Origin: Stictocephala bisonia
Taxonomy: Eukaryota > Arthropoda > Insecta > Hemiptera > Membracidae
Direction: 5' to 3'
DNA length: 64,000 bases
Assembly (NCBI GenBank): GCA_035578905.1
Contig: JAQJVL010000424.1
Coordinates: forward strand, 372,001-436,000
The notes under the pieces were generated by a model. It saw nothing but the letters and a program-made list of their open reading frames with translations. It did no database searches and was not told the origin of the DNA. The translations under genes were made by a program, and so were the position numbers. Shown piece by piece: positions 59,690-64,000 of this stretch (position 1 is its first letter; the number at the start of each line of letters is the position of its first letter).

Positions 59690-60090
59690 CCGTACAATCG
59701 ATACAGACATAACGCGAGGTAAATGTGCCGGGAGAAGGCCTTCTCCCGATGGAAAACCAATACTCCCAAGGCGCAGTGATCAGTCACCATGCAGGCCTGC
59801 CAACTTTGCCAATCTTACCTTATCATTTTAATTAAAGTTGGCGTAGGCAGAAACTGTCATGCCTTCAGGGTAACAATGGTCCTAGACTCATTTCCCGCCA
59901 ATTTCCGATCCCTCCCCCCCTACTAATACTGCCTTTATTATAATAAGTTACGTCCCGCTCGGAGTTCATAAACTGAAGGAAGAGTAGCTAAGTTTGATTG
60001 GCTTCAAGGAGATAGGCGCTCGGTAACTTTTGGTCGCCGGATTCTCTCGGCGCGTTGTTAATTTTCTGGAAATATGATCCTTAACAGTTT
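59690..60090 (+). promoter_or_regulatory. GC-richer island containing a perfect 20-bp palindrome
   Basis: Perfect palindrome CGGGAGAAGG/CCTTCTCCCG at 59729-59748, then repeat-free mixed sequence with TTTAATTAAAGTTGG and CCGGATTCTCTCGGCGCG. Function unknown. Confidence 0.35.
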
Positions 60091-60212
60091 TACACAGTAC
60101 CGGAGCACATATAGATGTTTGAGATTTTTTAAAAATAGTTTGTACATTTAAAATGGTATTATGATATTTTCTTTTCATTACTGTTAGAATTGCTTTTAAA
60201 GTTCACCAGCTG

Positions 60213-60731
60213 TTTTTACTTTCTCCCATATGCGTTAGCATAGAGAAAGTATGGTGATCGTAAAAATATTTTTTACAAGTTGGTTTAAAAATCCATTGTA
60301 GGGTCTCTTCAACCCATAAAAGTGTTTTTTTTCGAAAAAAAATTGGTGTATGTAGGTATGTGTGCAGTTTCCTGGAAACCAAACAGATGGATCAACTTTT
60401 ATGAAATGTTGTATGTAGGTGTATTTAGCTGATATCTCCAGACAATGTTTTAATTTTTTTTGAAATTTAATGTTTTTAAATATTTTTATTGGCAAAAACA
60501 TACAAAAATGGAATTTTATCAAAAACGTCTCCCACGATTTTAATTAAACTTTAAGGAAAGGTGTGAATTAGAATTTAAAATATTTTAGTAAAAATTGCAT
60601 GTCTCTAACTAAACTAGTTTTTTAGTTATGGCAAGAAAACATATTTGGGAATCAATCTGGTAATTTTCAAAGTTTTTATTTTTTATTGTTTAATATGGAG
60701 GAACGTTGGTGTCAATTCTTTGGAACCATTT
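60213..60731 (+). repeat. family D, copy 5
   Basis: From TGTTTTTACTTTCTCCCATA-TGCGTTAGCATAGAG to GTTGGTGTCAATTCTTTGGA. The microsatellite-like GTGTGTCTGTGTG segment is shortened here. Confidence 0.88.
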
Positions 60732-61630
60732 ATTTTTATCGTGTTGATTAAATTTGTAATTCCATAAGCCATTGGGTTATGGGTATGGAATGTATTGTAT
60801 GTTCACACTTAAGATAATCTCGGTGCACGTAAGAGTGGGTGGGTGGGGGTCATCAACACTATACGTAAAAGGGTGGTTGGTAGGGTGAACATGTTTAATT
60901 TCTAAACTAGTTTTTGTACTAAATAATATTTTGTTTTTGGGTAAAGATATCAAATAATTTTGAGGCTAAAAGTTTAAGTAAAAAGTCCTTCAATTTTATT
61001 TCGAAGTTTATGATTTATAAAAAAGAAAAAAAATGTTAGCATGTGTGTATATAAGTAATACATTTTCATTTATAACATTGACTATACAGTAGAATACTGA
61101 TGAAGTATAATTTTAATGATTGTAAAATAATAGTAATAAAGAAAATTATATTATTGGTACACCGATATTTGAATCCTCTGGAGTAAGGACGACCCACTCA
61201 TTTGACTGAGGCGGAGTCACACAGAAGTTGAAGATTCCCGCCATTGTAGTACATACAACGCGCCTATCTAAAAGTAACGCAGAGCAGTTTATCACCACTA
61301 TCAGAGTCTACACGGCCTGTGCGGAGGATGACCTCTCGCTTACAAGCCTCTGTCCCGCTCCCACGGACTGGCGAATGGTTTTGAAATGATTAGTAGCTAG
61401 GAAAACTACTTAGGCACGTGGGTGTGTAGACGTTGCGTTTTAAATGACTACTAATATTGAAAGAAGCGTTCAACTAGAAATTTATGTTAAAAGGGTAGTA
61501 GCTTTGTGAGCTTTGTTCATAGCTCTCAACCAATTGAACGAAGCCTTCGTGTGAACGTATACATTTGTAAACAAGAATAACTCTAGTTAATTAATGAATA
61601 GTAGGTAGGCCTAAGTACTGTGCAATAACA
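60732..61630 (+). other. hth intron; island at 61.19-61.40 kb
   Basis: 61190-61400 is GC-richer (GTCTACACGGCCTGTGCGGA, GTCCCGCTCCCACGGACTGG). G-rich GTGGGTGGGTGGGGGTC lies at about 60835. No gene recognised. Confidence 0.3.
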
Positions 61631-61959
61631 CTGTATGGGTGGGTGGGTGAGTCAATACCACTGTCCGTGAATGAGTGGGTGGTGAGTCAAAACCTTTATC
61701 CGTGTATGGGTGGGTGGTGAGTCAAAACCTTTGTCCGTTTATGGGTGGGTGGTGAGTTATACCACTGTCCACGTATGTGTGGGTGGTGAGTCAAAACCTT
61801 TGTCCGTGTATGGGTGGGTGGTGAGTCAATACCACTGTCCGTGTATGGGTGGGTGGTGAGTCAAAACCTTTGTCCGTGTATGGGTTGGTGGTGAGTCAAT
61901 ACCACTGTCCGTGTATGGGTGGGCGGTGAGTCAATACCACTGTCCGTGTATGAGTGGGT
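61631..61959. repeat. 35-bp minisatellite of two alternating variants, nine units
   Basis: Unit GTGTATGGGTGGGTGGTGAG followed by either TCAATACCACTGTCC (type A) or TCAAAACCTTTGTCC (type B). Order by eye is A B B A B A B A A. One more type-A-like unit lies at 62422-62460, after the family B insertion. Confidence 0.93.
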
Positions 61960-61976
61960 CTTACATTCTTACATAT

Positions 61977-62421
61977 GAGACGCCGACACAACGTTGTGCG
62001 TATTTTAAGGCGAATATGAATGGTTTTATGAGTGTAGGATGAGTGTAGATGAGTGTAGTCTGGTTACTAACTGAGTTCAGCTGTTCCTCAGAAAGGGCAA
62101 TTTATTAATAGCCCAACAGCCAGGGCAACTAAGGGACCTACAGCTTTACGTGGAATCCGAACCACGTAGTGCTGGTCTGATTTTCGGCTAAATGACAAGC
62201 CTGATACTCAGTTATCTCCCCCACACAACATCCGCACAATGATTACCACCCAACATGGACACCCCAGACTTCTCTAGTAGTGTCCACGCCGATAGCAACC
62301 ACCAAGCGGACGCCATGTCGGTATTAAGAGGACCGAGCATACAGCCTATCGTCTACAATCTCCCAAACACTTTGTCCCCATGTAGCTGGGTTACAGCACT
62401 GCGCCACCAGTGCCGACGGTC
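61977..62421 (-). repeat. family B, copy 14 (full-length reference copy), inserted next to the 35-bp array
   Basis: About 445 bp. Reading along plus: GAGACGCCGACACAACGTTG, GTGTAGATGAGTGTAGTC, CAATTTATTAATAGCCCAAC, ACGTGGAATCCGAACCACGT (itself an inverted repeat around CACGT), CCACCCAACATGGACACCCC, AGCGGACGCCATGTCGGTAT, CCCATGTAGCTGGGTTACAG, GTGCCGACGG. No ORF and no A/B-box or clear TIR, so its class is undetermined. Fourteen copies or fragments lie in this window. Confidence 0.92.
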
Positions 62422-63384
62422 GGTGAGTCAATACCAGTGTTCGTGTATAGGTGGGTGGGTCGTACTTTGGTACATAACTATTCGAGATATAGAAGAAAGC
62501 AAGCCACTGGAAATCATTTCCAGATCGTATTGAGTTATTTTATGATTCGCAGGAATTAATTGAAGTGCAGGTAAAGAGGTCAGCTTAGCGCTAACAAGCC
62601 TCTGACCAGACTTCCCACGGCAGCCTCCTCTGTCGTGTCTAGCTGAATCGAAACCAATTGCTGTTGATGAAAAGAGAGTTTTTGCGCCAAAACTGCGTCT
62701 CCGATATTGTTTAAGCCTGAGAATAGCGAGCCTCCATTGTACGCGCATGTTCTGTTCATTTCACAGCTGTTTCGGCGAACACCTGCTAAATTATACCGAA
62801 CATCGCGTCTCCAGGTTTTCCCCCGGAAAAGCGTCTTCCAACGGGAACTCTTTGTCATGGCGCGGTCCCAGGCTGTCTGGACATTCCTCGGACAATGTCA
62901 ATGGCATTACGGGAATACGGCAGGTGAAATGGATTCTACTCCACGAGCCACATGTGTTTATTCTTCAGTTCATAAATGTAAAAAAATAAATGGTACATTA
63001 TACATTGTAAGTAATTTATATAATTATATTCTGATAATACGTTTTGAGGAAACACTAAAACAATAAACGTGTTAAATTATTTGTTATTAATTCAAATTGT
63101 TGTAAAAATATTCTTCTCAATATACATTTACAGCTAGCGTGTGATGATTTATTTCAGATTTTTCATTTATTTGTTTGTTTACTATATTTGTTTACTACTT
63201 AAGTTATCTTTGCCAAAGCAGTGTTAGTACATACGCCAATTAATACAATAGCCAATTAATAAAATTAGTTCCAGGTTAAACATACATTGCAATGTCTATT
63301 ATTAATTACATAAAATAAATATACTGGTATAGTTAAAGGCAATGTCATTGAGAGATCTTAAAATAGCGATCTTGATGATTTTTA
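62422..63384 (+). other. hth intron; stray 35-bp unit, then island at 62.56-62.96 kb
   Basis: 62560-62960 is repeat-free and GC-richer (GACCAGACTTCCCACGGCAG, CATGGCGCGGTCCCAGGCTG) with several overlapping short ORFs of no known family on both strands. 62960-63380 is AT-rich. Confidence 0.3.
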
Positions 63385-63626
63385 CTGAGAGAAGAAAAAC
63401 AGAGGTCGTATCCAATAGTGCGCTAAATGTGTGTCGAGTAGTTAGTTCTCCAGTTTGCCATACGCCAGCACCTTGTCAGTTTCCCCCAAATCCTCAAGGA
63501 TAAACATTGTAATTATTATGTACCGATGTATAAAGATGTACATTAGTTGTAATCTATTTATAACTGCCATTTGGGCGTTCGCTTCGGCCACAAGAAATCG
63601 ACCTGTTTTTTTTTTTTTTCACTGTG
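63385..63626 (-). mobile_element. MITE family C, copy 7 (reverse)
   Basis: From CTGAGAGAAGAAAAACAGAG-GTCG to a T16 run and CACTGTGG. The interior GCCAGCACCTTGTCAG, CCTCAAGGATAAACATTGTA and GTTCGCTTCGGCCACAAGAA match the family. The 3' terminal repeat is disrupted by the T run. Confidence 0.82.
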
Positions 63627-64000
63627 GTTTTAGATTTCGCTCCTGTGTCACTAATCTGTTACTTTTATTTTACGTTATTTTAAGGTGACTAAACACTTTA
63701 AACTTTATTTTGATGTTAAGTTATTGACTGTGAATTATTTTTACATTTAATGACTTGTTGGCAACAGTGGTAACCAATAACTAGTTGAACACACATTCGA
63801 AATATTCTTCGATCACAAATTCAACGGAAAATTGAAGTTAAACAACAAATTAGATATTTTTAATTGGTAGTTTGTGTTGATATTTTACTTCCCAGACCTG
63901 TTTTCTCAAGGACAAATAAATTCCCACACTAAATCGGTTGTAAATCAACCCTTAGATTCTTTTTACGTTGTATTACGTCATGGTTATTAATTCCAAAATC
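63627..64000 (+). other. AT-rich intron to window end
   Basis: Nothing recognised. Confidence 0.45.

Noticed and set aside
62255..63066. Cluster of overlapping short ORFs on both strands
   Set aside because: The first overlaps family B copy 14. The others lack any recognised motif and sit in an island with no consistent frame.

Overview
The window is animal nuclear DNA, about 64 kb, AT-rich, with almost no open coding sequence. The one confident host gene piece is a 77-bp internal exon at 21812-21888 (+), too short to be called as an ORF. It encodes the middle of a TALE homeodomain of the Meis/Homothorax subfamily. It begins [10 protein letters not shown], ends LTILQVNNW, has AG/GT splice sites, and stops two bases into the Trp48 codon. 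I place the window inside the homothorax (hth/Meis) gene of an insect, transcribed on +. About 21.8 kb upstream and 42 kb downstream are intron. I did not find the neighbouring homeodomain exons. The repeat content and the abundant TAGGCCTA octamer would fit a large hemipteran genome such as a sharpshooter leafhopper, but that species guess is inference only.

Region by region. 1-21.8 kb is AT-rich intron with scattered higher-GC, low-repeat islands (candidate conserved noncoding elements). It also carries three MITE-C copies, a family E repeat, a family D repeat, three decayed reverse-transcriptase relics at 12.2-14.35 kb, a 208-bp long-TIR MITE at 17.3 kb and a diverged ~110-bp tandem array at 20.27-20.81 kb. 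21.8-36 kb holds the exon, more islands, a reverse-transcriptase fragment at 24.35 kb, and a 1,567-bp DNA element inserted into a MITE-C copy at 28.38-29.95 kb. 36-47 kb has many copies of the abundant repeat family B, two tRNA-derived SINEs, and an island at 38.06-38.52 kb with an exact PBX-MEIS (Exd-Hth) composite site.

47.8-50.6 kb is a 2,747-bp pogo/Tigger-type DNA transposon (family Tc1/mariner). It has ~25-bp terminal inverted repeats, a decayed DDD transposase with a PHD-like cysteine finger at its C-terminus, and subterminal repeats of the TIR core. It is inserted into a copy of repeat family D. 51-64 kb is intron with more family B and D copies and three minisatellites (28-bp x5, ~39-bp x10, 35-bp x9).

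The exon is presumably spliced into hth mRNA. The islands may include cis-regulatory elements, and the Exd-Hth site would suit autoregulation. The rest is mostly transposon-derived. Family letters (B-H) are mine. Copy boundaries and family membership were judged by eye, without alignment or database search.
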